Shown: one piece after another, positions 1 through 7,267 of the stretch
How the letters are laid out: each line of letters begins with the position of its first letter
How positions within the stretch are numbered: position 1 is the stretch's first letter
Source of the DNA: Rhizobacter sp. Root1238
GTDB lineage: Bacteria; Pseudomonadota; Gammaproteobacteria; Burkholderiales; Burkholderiaceae_C
Assembly (NCBI RefSeq): GCF_001425825.1
Contig: NZ_LMDM01000050.1
Span: 115,057-179,056, forward strand
Length of the DNA stretch: 64,000 nt
Reading direction: 5' to 3'
Translations under genes and position numbers: made by a program
The notes under the pieces: model-generated
Told to the model about the DNA's origin: nothing
The model's database searches: none
What the model saw: only the letters and a program-made list of their open reading frames with translations

Positions 1-364
1 CCTTGCGCGCCTGGCCGTGGCCGACGATGGCCTTCTTCATCTGCAGCGCGGTGTATTCGGCGACGTCGAGGTTGCCCGACACCAGCGCCGTCAGCGCCGC
101 GCCGCGCGCCTGGCCGAGCAGCAGCGTGCTCTGCGGATTGACGTTGACGAAGACGATCTCGACCGACGCGCAATGCGGCTCGTAGCGGGCCGCGACCTCG
201 CGCACGCCGTCGAAGATGATCTTCAGCCGCGCCGGCAGGTGGCCGATGTCGGCGGCATCGGTCTTGATGGTGCCGCTCGCGACGTAGTGCAGGTGCTGCC
301 CGTCGACGTCGACGACGCCGAAGCCGGTGGTCCGCAGGCCAGGGTCGATGCCGAGGATGCGCAT
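1..364 (-). CDS. ruvC: Crossover junction endodeoxyribonuclease RuvC (partial, 3' end outside window)
   Basis: RuvC resolves Holliday junctions by symmetric nicking, working with RuvAB in recombinational repair. Only the first 121 or so residues are present, because the gene runs off the left edge. The start is the ATG at 364-362. The protein opens [18 protein letters not shown], the conserved N-terminus with the first catalytic Asp (IDPG). Further in, the VEIVFVNVN and ARGAAL stretches fit the second acidic motif and the following helix. It is the last visible gene of a minus-strand block that also holds fis and purH. ruvA and ruvB are expected just outside the window. Completeness cannot be judged. 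Confidence 0.95.
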   Translation of the reverse strand, partial: MRILGIDPGLRTTGFGVVDVDGQHLHYVASGTIKTDAADIGHLPARLKIIFDGVREVAARYEPHCASVEIVFVNVNPQSTLLLGQARGAALTALVSGNLDVAEYTALQMKKAIVGHGQARK

Positions 365-376
365 GTCAGGCGTCTC

Positions 377-1345
377 TCATGCGTCGAAATACCAGCGCAC
401 CGAATGGAAGAACACCGGCGCGGCGAACGCGAGCGGCGCGACGCGGTCGAGCAGCCCGACCGCGCCGGTCACCGACGCCCGGTTGCCCCAGCGCCGCACG
501 CCGGCATCGCGCTTCAGCGCCTGCATCACCAGCGAGCCGAGCGTGCCGCAGCCCGATGCGATGAAGCCGATCAGCAGCGCCTGCGCCGGCTTGAACGGCG
601 TGATCCAGTACAGCAGCCCGCCAACCAGGCCGCCGCCGAGCGCGCCGATGATGAACGCGCGCCACGAGAACTGGCGATCGATGTGCCGGGCCACCGGCAG
701 GGCTCGCACGCGCCGGCTCGCCAGCGCCTGCACGCCCTGCGCACAGGCCACCACCAGCACCAGGTACAGCACCAGGAAGGCGCCGCGCTCCTGGTAGCCC
801 TCGAAGTCGAGCAGCAGCAGCGCCGGTGCGTGGCTCATGCCGTAGATGCAGACCATCGTGCCCCACTGGATCTTCGCCGTGCGCTCGAGAAAGCGCGTCG
901 CGTCGTTGCCGAGCGCCGCGAGGATCGGCAGCGCCGCGAACGCATAGACCGGGATGAACACGGTGAACAGGTCGAAGTGGCGCGTGCCCGCCAGGAAGTA
1001 CTGCGCCGGCAGCACGACGAAGAAGGCGGCCAGCAGTGCGCGGTGGTCGCCGCGCCGGGTGTGCGTCAGCGTGATGAACTCGCGCAGCGCGAGGAAGCTC
1101 ATCAGCGCGAACAGCAGCGTCGCGATGAACGCGCCCGACGCCCAGGCGACCCAGAACAGCACCGTGCCGATCCACACCGCGCGCAGCTCGCGCCGGAAGC
1201 GCTCGGTCAGCTCGGCCATCTCGGGCGACAGCTCGCGCAGCGAGCGCGCGAACGCGAGGCCGGTCACGATGGCCAGCAGCCCGAAGATGATCACGAACAG
1301 CAGGCCGACCTGCTGGGTCACCGTCAATTGGCGCAGCGCACCCAT
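377..1345 (-). CDS. CdsA-like membrane protein (phosphatidate cytidylyltransferase family) with altered signature
   Basis: A 322-residue protein with about seven or eight hydrophobic segments, like CDP-diacylglycerol synthase, which makes CDP-DAG from phosphatidate and CTP in the inner membrane. Near residues 275-305 it has a CdsA-type signature (LKRDAGVRRWGNRASVTGAV, then GLLDRVAPL). The match is imperfect: the usual K-D pair is R-R and the final Asp of the D-R-x-D box is Ala. Its ATG overlaps the stop of the plsC-like gene by one base, so the two are translated together and probably act in one lipid pathway. The changed acidic residues leave true CDP-DAG synthase activity open. Another cdsA presumably exists elsewhere, as expected beside dxr/ispU. 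Confidence 0.8.
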   Translation of the reverse strand: MGALRQLTVTQQVGLLFVIIFGLLAIVTGLAFARSLRELSPEMAELTERFRRELRAVWIGTVLFWVAWASGAFIATLLFALMSFLALREFITLTHTRRGDHRALLAAFFVVLPAQYFLAGTRHFDLFTVFIPVYAFAALPILAALGNDATRFLERTAKIQWGTMVCIYGMSHAPALLLLDFEGYQERGAFLVLYLVLVVACAQGVQALASRRVRALPVARHIDRQFSWRAFIIGALGGGLVGGLLYWITPFKPAQALLIGFIASGCGTLGSLVMQALKRDAGVRRWGNRASVTGAVGLLDRVAPLAFAAPVFFHSVRWYFDA

Positions 1346-1965
1346 CAGGCGGCCACCTTGCTGAGCGCCATCACCGCCGAGCGCGCGCGGTCGAGGAAGA
1401 CGCGCTTGTCTTCACCGACCGCCAGCGTCATCGGCGCGCCGAAGGTCACCGAGCACAGGATCGGCACCGGAACCACTTCGCCCTTGGGCATCACGCGCTG
1501 CACGTTGTCGATCCAGGTGGGGATCAGGTGCACGTCGGGGAACTGCTCGGCGAGGTGGTACAGGCCCGCCTTGAAGGCCTGCGGCTCGCCCTTGTTGCCG
1601 CGCGTGCCTTCGGGAAAGATCACCAGCGAGTCGCCGTTGCGCAGTGCGTCGACCAGCGGCTCCAGCGGGTCTTCGTCTTCGGTGCGGACGCGGCTCACGT
1701 AGACCGCGTTGAACACCTCGCGCGTGATCCAGTGCTTCAGCGGCGACGAGGTCCAGTAGTCGCGCGCGGCGATCGGCCGCGTCTGCGCCCGCAGGTCGTG
1801 CGGCAGCGACGCCCAGATCAGCACCCAGTCGAAGTGGCTCTGGTGGTTGGCGAAGTAGATGCGCTGCTCGGCCTTCGGCGGGCTGCCGTACCAGTGCCCC
1901 TGGGCACCGGTGATCAGGCGGGCGATGGACGACAGCAGCAGTCCGACGAGCTCGGGACGGGTCAT
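1345..1965 (-). CDS. 1-acyl-sn-glycerol-3-phosphate acyltransferase family protein (PlsC-like)
   Basis: A 206-residue lysophospholipid acyltransferase that would transfer an acyl chain to lysophosphatidate or a related acceptor at the inner membrane. The catalytic HX4D box is seen as NHQSHFD (about residues 40-46) and the glycerophosphate-binding block as FPEGTRG (about 118-124). Length is normal for the short PlsC class. It starts at the ATG at 1965-1963, just downstream of an 83-bp repeat, and its stop overlaps the start of the CdsA-like gene. The pair sits between purH and ruvC, an extra relative to the fis-purH-ruvC order familiar from Burkholderia. Exact substrate unknown. Confidence 0.88.
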   Translation of the reverse strand: MTRPELVGLLLSSIARLITGAQGHWYGSPPKAEQRIYFANHQSHFDWVLIWASLPHDLRAQTRPIAARDYWTSSPLKHWITREVFNAVYVSRVRTEDEDPLEPLVDALRNGDSLVIFPEGTRGNKGEPQAFKAGLYHLAEQFPDVHLIPTWIDNVQRVMPKGEVVPVPILCSVTFGAPMTLAVGEDKRVFLDRARSAVMALSKVAA

Positions 1966-1966
1966 C

Positions 1967-2049
1967 GGCCCACCCCCGAGGCGCTGCGCGCCTCCCCCTC
2001 AAGGGGGCGCCTCCAGTGGCCCGGCAAAGCCGGTTCCACGGAGGCCGCT
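1967..2049 (+). repeat. 83-bp interspersed intergenic repeat, copy A
   Basis: This stretch matches 61878-61960 over the same 83 bp with about six substitutions and no gap. It holds three small dyads in a row: gaggcgc/gcgcctc with a 3-nt loop, ccccct/aggggg with a 2-nt loop, and ccggc/gccgg with a 3-nt loop. It fills most of the gap between the purH stop and the plsC-like start. It has no coding potential and no transposase nearby, so it looks like a small non-autonomous, REP-like element. Confidence 0.85.
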
Positions 2050-2068
2050 TGATCGCTCGCGGTCGTCA

Positions 2069-3652
2069 TCAGTGCCTGAAGTGGCGGATGCCCGTGAGCA
2101 CCATCGCGATGCCGCGCTCGTTCGCGGCGGCGATCACCTCGTCGTCGCGCATGCTGCCGCCCGGGTGGATCACGCAGCTCGCGCCGGCATCGACCACCAC
2201 GTCCAGCCCGTCGCGGAACGGGAAGAACGCATCGCTCGCGACCGCCGAATCCTTCAGCGACAGCTTGGCGTTCTCGGCCTTGATGCTCGCGATGCGCGAT
2301 GAATCGACGCGGCTCATCTGCCCGGCGCCGACGCCGAGCGTCATGCCGTTCGCGCAGAACACGATCGCATTGCTCTTGACGTACTTCGCGACCTTCCACG
2401 CGAACAGCAGGTCGAGCATCTGCTGCTGCGTCGGCTGCTTGACGGTGACGACCTTCAGGTCGGCGAGCGCGAGCTCATGCAGGTCGGCGGTCTGGATCAG
2501 CAGCCCCGAGCCGACGCGCTTCACGTCCTGCGCATTGCGGCCCTGCAACCACGGCGTGGCACCGCCCGGCGGCAGCGCGATCTGCAGCAGCCGCACGTTC
2601 GGCTTGCCCTTGAAAGCCGCCAGCGCGTCGGCGCTGAACGACGGCGCGATCACCACTTCGGAGAACTGCTTGACGACCAGCGCCGCGGCCGCGCCGTCGA
2701 GTTCGACGTTGAACGCGATGATGCCGCCGAAGGCCGAGCTCGGGTCGGTGTGCAGTGCCTTGCTGTAGGCCTGCGCGGCATCGGCGCCGATCGCGACACC
2801 GCACGGGTTCGCATGCTTGACGATCACGCAGGCGGCCGGCGCGTCGGCGGGGCCGAAGGACTTGACGCATTCCCAGGCCGCATCGGCATCGGCGATGTTG
2901 TTGTACGACAGCTCCTTGCCCTGCAGCTGCAGGCCGGTGACGAGCGAGCCCGGCGCCGGGTTCAGGTCGCGGTAGTACGCGGCCGCCTGGTGCGGGTTCT
3001 CGCCGTAGCGCAGGTCCTGCAACTTCACGAAGCGGCCGTTGCTCTGCGCCGGGAAGGCGCTGCGGCTGCCGTCGGCCTGCAGCGACGACAGGTAGTCGCT
3101 GATCGCGCCGTCGTAGTCGGCGATGCGGTTGAACGCCGCCACCGACAGCCTGAACTTCGTTTCGCGGCTGACGCTGCCGCTCGCCTTCAGCTCGGCAACG
3201 ACGCCGGCGTACTGCGACGCGTCGGTCAGCACCGCGACGTCCTTCCAGTTCTTCGCGGCCGAGCGCACCATCGCCGGCCCGCCGATGTCGATCTTCTCGA
3301 TCGCGTCTTCGAGCGTGCAGCCGGGCTTGGCCACCGTGGCCTCGAACGGGTACAGGTTGACGACCAGCAGGTCGATCGTCGTGATGCCGTGTTCCTTCAG
3401 CGCCGCCATGTGCTCCGGCAGGTCGCGCCGGGCCAGCAGGCCGCCGTGCACGGTGGGGTGCAGCGTCTTCACGCGGCCGTCGAGCATCTCGGGGAAGCCG
3501 GTGTGGTCGGCGACCTCGGTCACCGGCAGGCCGGCGTCGGCCAGCAGCTTCGCGGTGCCGCCGGTGGAGAGCAGCTTGCAGCCGAGGGCGTGCAGTTCGC
3601 GTGCGAGATCGAGCACGCCGGTCTTGTCGGAAACGGAAAGCAGGGCTTGCAT
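2069..3652 (-). CDS. purH: Bifunctional AICAR transformylase / IMP cyclohydrolase
   Basis: PurH catalyses the last two steps of de novo purine synthesis: formylation of AICAR with 10-formyl-THF, then ring closure to IMP. The 527-residue length is normal. The N-terminal cyclohydrolase domain opens [20 protein letters not shown], with STGGT near residue 33 and the [13 protein letters not shown] block soon after. The transformylase domain carries [11 protein letters not shown], the conserved K-H substrate region, and [14 protein letters not shown] residues close the protein. I take the ATG at 3652 rather than an upstream in-frame start, because homologues begin there and the longer form runs into fis. 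It lies 22 bp downstream of fis, probably in one transcript with dusB and fis. Confidence 0.96.
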   Translation of the reverse strand: MQALLSVSDKTGVLDLARELHALGCKLLSTGGTAKLLADAGLPVTEVADHTGFPEMLDGRVKTLHPTVHGGLLARRDLPEHMAALKEHGITTIDLLVVNLYPFEATVAKPGCTLEDAIEKIDIGGPAMVRSAAKNWKDVAVLTDASQYAGVVAELKASGSVSRETKFRLSVAAFNRIADYDGAISDYLSSLQADGSRSAFPAQSNGRFVKLQDLRYGENPHQAAAYYRDLNPAPGSLVTGLQLQGKELSYNNIADADAAWECVKSFGPADAPAACVIVKHANPCGVAIGADAAQAYSKALHTDPSSAFGGIIAFNVELDGAAAALVVKQFSEVVIAPSFSADALAAFKGKPNVRLLQIALPPGGATPWLQGRNAQDVKRVGSGLLIQTADLHELALADLKVVTVKQPTQQQMLDLLFAWKVAKYVKSNAIVFCANGMTLGVGAGQMSRVDSSRIASIKAENAKLSLKDSAVASDAFFPFRDGLDVVVDAGASCVIHPGGSMRDDEVIAAANERGIAMVLTGIRHFRH

Positions 3653-3674
3653 AAGGTGTCCCGGAGGGTCTCGA

Positions 3675-3911
3675 TTATTTGGTGAGCTTGTGGTCGAGCA
3701 GCTTGCGCCGCAGCGTGTTGCGGTTGATGCCCAGCCATTCGGCGGCCCGGCTCTGGTTGCCGTCGGCATGCTTCATCACGACGTCGAGCAGCGGCTTCTC
3801 GACGACCTTCAGGATCATGTCGTACATGGCGTTCGGCTCGACGCCGCGCAGGTCCTTGAAATAGGTCTCGAGGCTGTCACGGATGCATTCTTCGATGTGC
3901 TTCTTGCTCAT
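3675..3911 (-). CDS. fis: Fis family DNA-binding protein
   Basis: A 78-residue protein, about the size of betaproteobacterial Fis-like proteins and shorter than E. coli Fis (98). The C-terminus is a Fis/NtrC-type helix-turn-helix: [20 protein letters not shown] (about residues 51-70). The N-terminus carries SLETYFKDL, the region of the Fis dimer core. It would act as a nucleoid-associated regulator and bend DNA. The ATG (3911-3909) shares four bases with the dusB stop (ATGA), the same dusB-fis pairing as in E. coli, so its synthesis is probably coupled to dusB. Confidence 0.95.
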   Translation of the reverse strand: MSKKHIEECIRDSLETYFKDLRGVEPNAMYDMILKVVEKPLLDVVMKHADGNQSRAAEWLGINRNTLRRKLLDHKLTK

Positions 3912-4966
3912 GCTTGTTGTTCGATGAGATCGTGGTTGGCTGCGCCGCCGGGGTGGGCCGCGGGCAGCCGATGGTGCGTGTCGGCCAGTTGATCGAACCA
4001 GTCCGTCACGGCGCGGACCTGCTCCTCGCAGGTGTCCAGCGTGTTCATGCGGGCGCGAAAACCCTCGCCGCCGGGCAGCGCGCGCACCGCCCAGCCGATG
4101 TGCTTGCGTGCAGTGCGCACGCCGGCGTAGTCGCCATACAGGCCGTAGTGTTCGTGCAGGTGCTCCAGCAGCCAGCCCTTGGCCTGCAGCACCTCCGGCG
4201 CCGGCAGGTGCTCGCCGGTGTCGAGGAAGTGCGCGATCTCGCGGAAGATCCACGGCCGGCCCTGCGCCGCGCGGCCGATCATCAGCGCGTCGGCGCCGGT
4301 CGCGGCCAGCACCTCGCGGGCCTTCTCGGGCGAGTCGATGTCGCCGTTGGCCACCACCGGGATGCGCAGCGCGGCCTTCACCGCGGCGATGGTGTCGTAC
4401 TCGGCATGGCCGCCGTAGCCCTGTTCGCGCGTGCGGCCGTGCACCGTCACCATCGCGATGCCGGCCGATTCGGCGGCGCGCGCGATCGCGAGCGCATTGC
4501 GTTCGGCCTGGCACCAGCCGGTGCGCATCTTCAGCGTCACCGGCACATGGCGCGGTGCACAGGCGGCGACCACCGCCTCGATGATCGCCAGCGCGAGCGG
4601 CTCGTCCTGCATCAGCGCCGAGCCGGCCCACTTGGTGCAGACCTTCTTCGCCGGGCAGCCCATGTTGATGTCGATGACCTGCGCGCCGCGGTCGATGTTG
4701 TAGGCGGCGGCCTCGGCCATCATCTGCGGCTCGGTGCCGGCGATCTGCACCGCGATCGGCGCGACCTCGCCGTCGTGGTTGGCGCGCCGCGAGGTCTTCA
4801 GGCTGTTCCACAGCTCGCGCCGCGAGGTCACCATCTCGCTCACCGCATAGCCCGCGCCCAGCCGCTTGCACAGCTGGCGGAACGGCCGGTCGGTGACCCC
4901 TGCCATCGGCGCGGCGAACAAGCGGTTCGGCAGCACGATGTTGCCGATGACGGGGCCGGTGGGCAT
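3908..4966 (-). CDS. dusB: tRNA-dihydrouridine synthase B
   Basis: DusB is an FMN enzyme that reduces uridine to dihydrouridine in the tRNA D-loop (U17 in E. coli). The 352-residue protein shows the Dus signature: AAPMAGVTDRPFR near the N-terminus, the active-site block INMGCPAKKVC with the catalytic Cys, and FMN-binding VANGDI and MIGRAAQGRPW. I chose the ATG at 4966 because the family starts around PIxIGxxxLxNRLFxAPMAG; a longer in-frame form adds 25 unlike residues. It is the first gene of the dusB-fis-purH transcript and overlaps fis by four bases. Confidence 0.95.
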   Translation of the reverse strand: MPTGPVIGNIVLPNRLFAAPMAGVTDRPFRQLCKRLGAGYAVSEMVTSRRELWNSLKTSRRANHDGEVAPIAVQIAGTEPQMMAEAAAYNIDRGAQVIDINMGCPAKKVCTKWAGSALMQDEPLALAIIEAVVAACAPRHVPVTLKMRTGWCQAERNALAIARAAESAGIAMVTVHGRTREQGYGGHAEYDTIAAVKAALRIPVVANGDIDSPEKAREVLAATGADALMIGRAAQGRPWIFREIAHFLDTGEHLPAPEVLQAKGWLLEHLHEHYGLYGDYAGVRTARKHIGWAVRALPGGEGFRARMNTLDTCEEQVRAVTDWFDQLADTHHRLPAAHPGGAANHDLIEQQA

Positions 4967-4995
4967 GATGGGGGGAGTGCCAAAAAAGGAGGCAG

Positions 4996-5001
4996 AGTAT
5001 A
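4996..5001 (-). promoter_or_regulatory. Possible -10 element for dusB-fis-purH
   Basis: On the minus strand this reads TATACT, one mismatch from the sigma-70 -10 consensus, 30 nt upstream of the dusB ATG in a 65-bp gap between divergent genes. No convincing -35 hexamer lies at 16-18 bp. Called on position and -10 match only. Confidence 0.4.
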
Positions 5002-5031
5002 GCCCTTGGGGTCTGCGCATAATGCCCGCGG

Positions 5032-5514
5032 ATGGATGCATGGATCGACTCCCTCATCGCGCTGCTGGCGCTGCCGAAATTCGGACTTTCCTCCGTCTTC
5101 GTCGTCGCGCTGATCTCCGCGACGCTGCTGCCGATGGGCTCCGAGCCGATGGTGCTGGGCATCGTCAAGCTGAACGCCACGATGTTCTGGCCCGCGGTGC
5201 TGGTCGCGACCGCCGGCAACACGCTGGGCGGTGCGATCACCTGGTGGATGGGCTACGGCGCCGAGAAGGCCTACGAGCATGTGAAGCACAAGCCGCACGA
5301 GGTGCGCGTGCTGCGCTGGCTGCAACGTTTCGGCGCGAAGGCCTGCCTGCTGTCGTGGCTGCCGATCGTCGGCGATCCGTTGTGCGCGGTGGCCGGTTGG
5401 CTGAAATTGCCGTTCTGGCCCTGCGTCGGATTCATGGCGATCGGCAAGTTCGCACGCTACCTCGTGATGACGGCGGGTGCGCTGTGGTTGTTTCCAGGGT
5501 GGTTTGCAGGATGA
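5032..5514 (+). CDS. YqaA/DedA-type small membrane protein
   Basis: A 160-residue inner-membrane protein with three or four hydrophobic segments. It resembles the YqaA family, distantly related to DedA/VTT (SNARE-associated) proteins: SVFVVALISATLLPMGSEP near the N-terminus, the Gly-rich NTLGGAITWWMGY, and CLLSWLPIVGDPLCAVAG, a re-entrant-loop-like stretch with conserved Pro and Asp. DedA relatives are linked to membrane potential and lipid-carrier flipping; the role of this branch is not settled. It is transcribed away from dusB and starts at the ATG at 5032, very close to a CATAAT element, so the leader must be short. Confidence 0.82.
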   Translation: MDAWIDSLIALLALPKFGLSSVFVVALISATLLPMGSEPMVLGIVKLNATMFWPAVLVATAGNTLGGAITWWMGYGAEKAYEHVKHKPHEVRVLRWLQRFGAKACLLSWLPIVGDPLCAVAGWLKLPFWPCVGFMAIGKFARYLVMTAGALWLFPGWFAG

Positions 5515-5660
5515 TGCCGGGTCCATCGGGCACCGCATCGGTGCGCAATCAAACCGTGATGGATTGCCTGCTGGCAGCAATTGACGGCGAATTGCGATGA
5601 CGGCGCCATGGCCCCTCGTGGCACGATCCTCGTTGCGCCCGGCGGGCTGACAAGGCATCC

Positions 5661-6461
5661 ATGAAGTTTCCGACCCAATCCAAGCCCGAGACCAAGCCCG
5701 CCTCCGCGAAGGGGGCGGCGAAGAGCCTGCCCAAGAGCGCACCCTCAAGCGCATCCAGGAGCGCTGCCAGGCCCGGCGAAAAGCCTGCCGCGCCCCCGAT
5801 GTCGACCGCCAAGGCTTCGAAGGCTTCGAAGGGGGCCAAGGCCACCCAGGCAGTGAAGCCGGCCGCCGACCCGAACGCCTTCCTGAAGAACCCGGTGCGC
5901 TGGCTGAAGCGATTGTTCCGCCGGCCGGTCCGCCTGAAGCGCCAGGGCCTGGATTTCAAGCTGGTGCTCGACGACCCGGCGACCCGCTTCGGCGACACGT
6001 CGATGGACGGCCTGAAGATGACGCCGTCGGACACCGCCGACGTGCAGGCGATGCGCCTTGAACTGGCCGCGGTGCTCGACCGCGATCCGCGTTCGCGCAG
6101 CGTGCTGGTGCACCTCAACATGCTGGAGCGTGCACTGAAGACCAAGGGCATGAAGGCCTTCGAGGACCTGCCGGCCGAGTTGCTGCGCAAGGCGATGGCC
6201 CAGCTCGACACGCTGGTGATGGACTGGTCGGCGCGCGGCCTGACGCTGCTGCGCGCACGCGCCTCCGGAACGCTGGCGCGCACGCGCATCACCGCCGGCA
6301 CGCGCCAGCCCGACTTCGGCGACACGACGCATGTGCAGGTGCGCGAAGCGAGCGTCACGACCTTCATGGAGGCCGAGCAGGAGTGGGAAGAGCGCTCGGT
6401 GAGCGGCAAGCCCGCAGCGGCGCTCCCGAAGAAGGCCGCCTTCACGCCCGAACGGCCCTGA
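5661..6461 (+). CDS. Uncharacterised Lys/Ala/Pro-rich basic protein
   Basis: A 266-residue protein I do not recognise. Residues 1-75 are low-complexity and basic (Lys, Ala, Ser, Pro), with a short in-frame repeat KASKASKGAK around 50-60. Residues 75-235 look folded: NPVRWLKRLFRRPVRLKRQG, then an acidic-basic helical stretch with RSVLVHLNMLERAL and ELLRKAMAQLDTLVMDW. There is no signal peptide or membrane segment. An AAGG about 9 nt before the ATG serves as ribosome binding site. It runs towards the phasin gene, with a GC-rich hairpin between the two. The basic tail suggests nucleic-acid or granule-surface binding, but that is a guess. Confidence 0.7.
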   Translation: MKFPTQSKPETKPASAKGAAKSLPKSAPSSASRSAARPGEKPAAPPMSTAKASKASKGAKATQAVKPAADPNAFLKNPVRWLKRLFRRPVRLKRQGLDFKLVLDDPATRFGDTSMDGLKMTPSDTADVQAMRLELAAVLDRDPRSRSVLVHLNMLERALKTKGMKAFEDLPAELLRKAMAQLDTLVMDWSARGLTLLRARASGTLARTRITAGTRQPDFGDTTHVQVREASVTTFMEAEQEWEERSVSGKPAAALPKKAAFTPERP

Positions 6462-6487
6462 GCGACTGCGCCGCAGCACGCTGACGA

Positions 6488-6505
6488 GCGGCCCCGCCGG
6501 GCCGC
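6488..6505. terminator. GC-rich hairpin between convergent genes
   Basis: gcggccc / gggccgc forms a perfect 7-bp stem around a cgcc loop, in the 50-bp gap between two convergent genes. No T-run follows on either strand. It may end transcription both ways or only protect 3' ends. Confidence 0.4.
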
Positions 6506-6511
6506 GCCCGG

Positions 6512-7051
6512 TCAGGCCGCCTTGCGCGCGGCCCGTTTGGCGGGCGCCTTCGTGCTTGTTTTCGCGGCTGCCGTGCTGGTGGTCCTGGCGGCAGCCTTGC
6601 GTGCCGCCTTGGCCGGCGCCGCGCCGTTCAGGCCGGCGACCTTCGCGTTCAGCTCGTCGATGCGCTTCGTCAGCGCGGCCACGTCCTTCGCGCTCGGCAC
6701 GCCCAGCTTGGCCAGCGCCTTCGCGGTGCGTTCCTCGAAGATCGTTTCCAGCTTGTCCCAGTGCTGACCGGCCTTGGCGCTCACGTCGCCGGCCATGCCG
6801 CTCATCCGGTTGGTGACCTCGCCGATCTTCTCCTCGGCCACTGCCTGGGTCTTGCGCTGCAGGCTCACGCCTTCCTTGACCAGCGCGTCGAACACCTTGC
6901 TGCCTTCTTCCTGGGCCTTCGAGAAGGCGCCCAGGCCGGCCAGCCAGATCTGCTGCGCCGAATCCTTCACCGTGCCGGCGAACGCGCTGTCGAGCAGCCC
7001 GGCCGCCGAGGCGCTCTTCTTCTCGGCCATCTTCTGGAGTTTCTTGACCAT
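6512..7051 (-). CDS. Phasin family protein (PhaF/PhaI-like)
   Basis: A 179-residue protein of the poly(hydroxyalkanoate) granule-associated type. Residues 15-75 carry the phasin-like helix (DSAQQIWLAGLGAFSKAQEE and KVFDALVKEGVSLQRKT). Residues 75-140 are helical with KRIDELNAKV, a likely coiled coil. The last 40 residues are a Lys/Ala-rich tail (AAKTSTKAPAKRAARKAA) like the histone-like tail of PhaF, which binds DNA and spreads granules over the nucleoid. An AGAGGAAG ribosome binding site precedes the ATG at 7051. No PHA synthase is in the window. Confidence 0.85.
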   Translation of the reverse strand: MVKKLQKMAEKKSASAAGLLDSAFAGTVKDSAQQIWLAGLGAFSKAQEEGSKVFDALVKEGVSLQRKTQAVAEEKIGEVTNRMSGMAGDVSAKAGQHWDKLETIFEERTAKALAKLGVPSAKDVAALTKRIDELNAKVAGLNGAAPAKAARKAAARTTSTAAAKTSTKAPAKRAARKAA

Positions 7052-7267
7052 GTCTTCCTCTGTCGGTTGTTGAACGTCGCCGCGCGACTATAGGAGCGCC
7101 CCTCGCGTGCGGCATCCGCTTTCTCTAGGGCGCGGCCTCTATGCGCGGCGGGTGCGGCCAGCGGCGGGCTCGGGTAATCGCGCAGCAGCGTGCGCACGGG
7201 TTTGGTCAAGAATCGAACGAAATCAACCCGATCGCCAGATTGATCGGATCGCCCCCAGGAGGACTGC

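Noticed and set aside
17..1702. A 561-codon plus-strand open frame over ruvC, the cdsA-like and plsC-like genes
   Set aside because: Low-complexity Arg/Ala/Gln shadow. The three minus-strand genes beneath it have clear family motifs.
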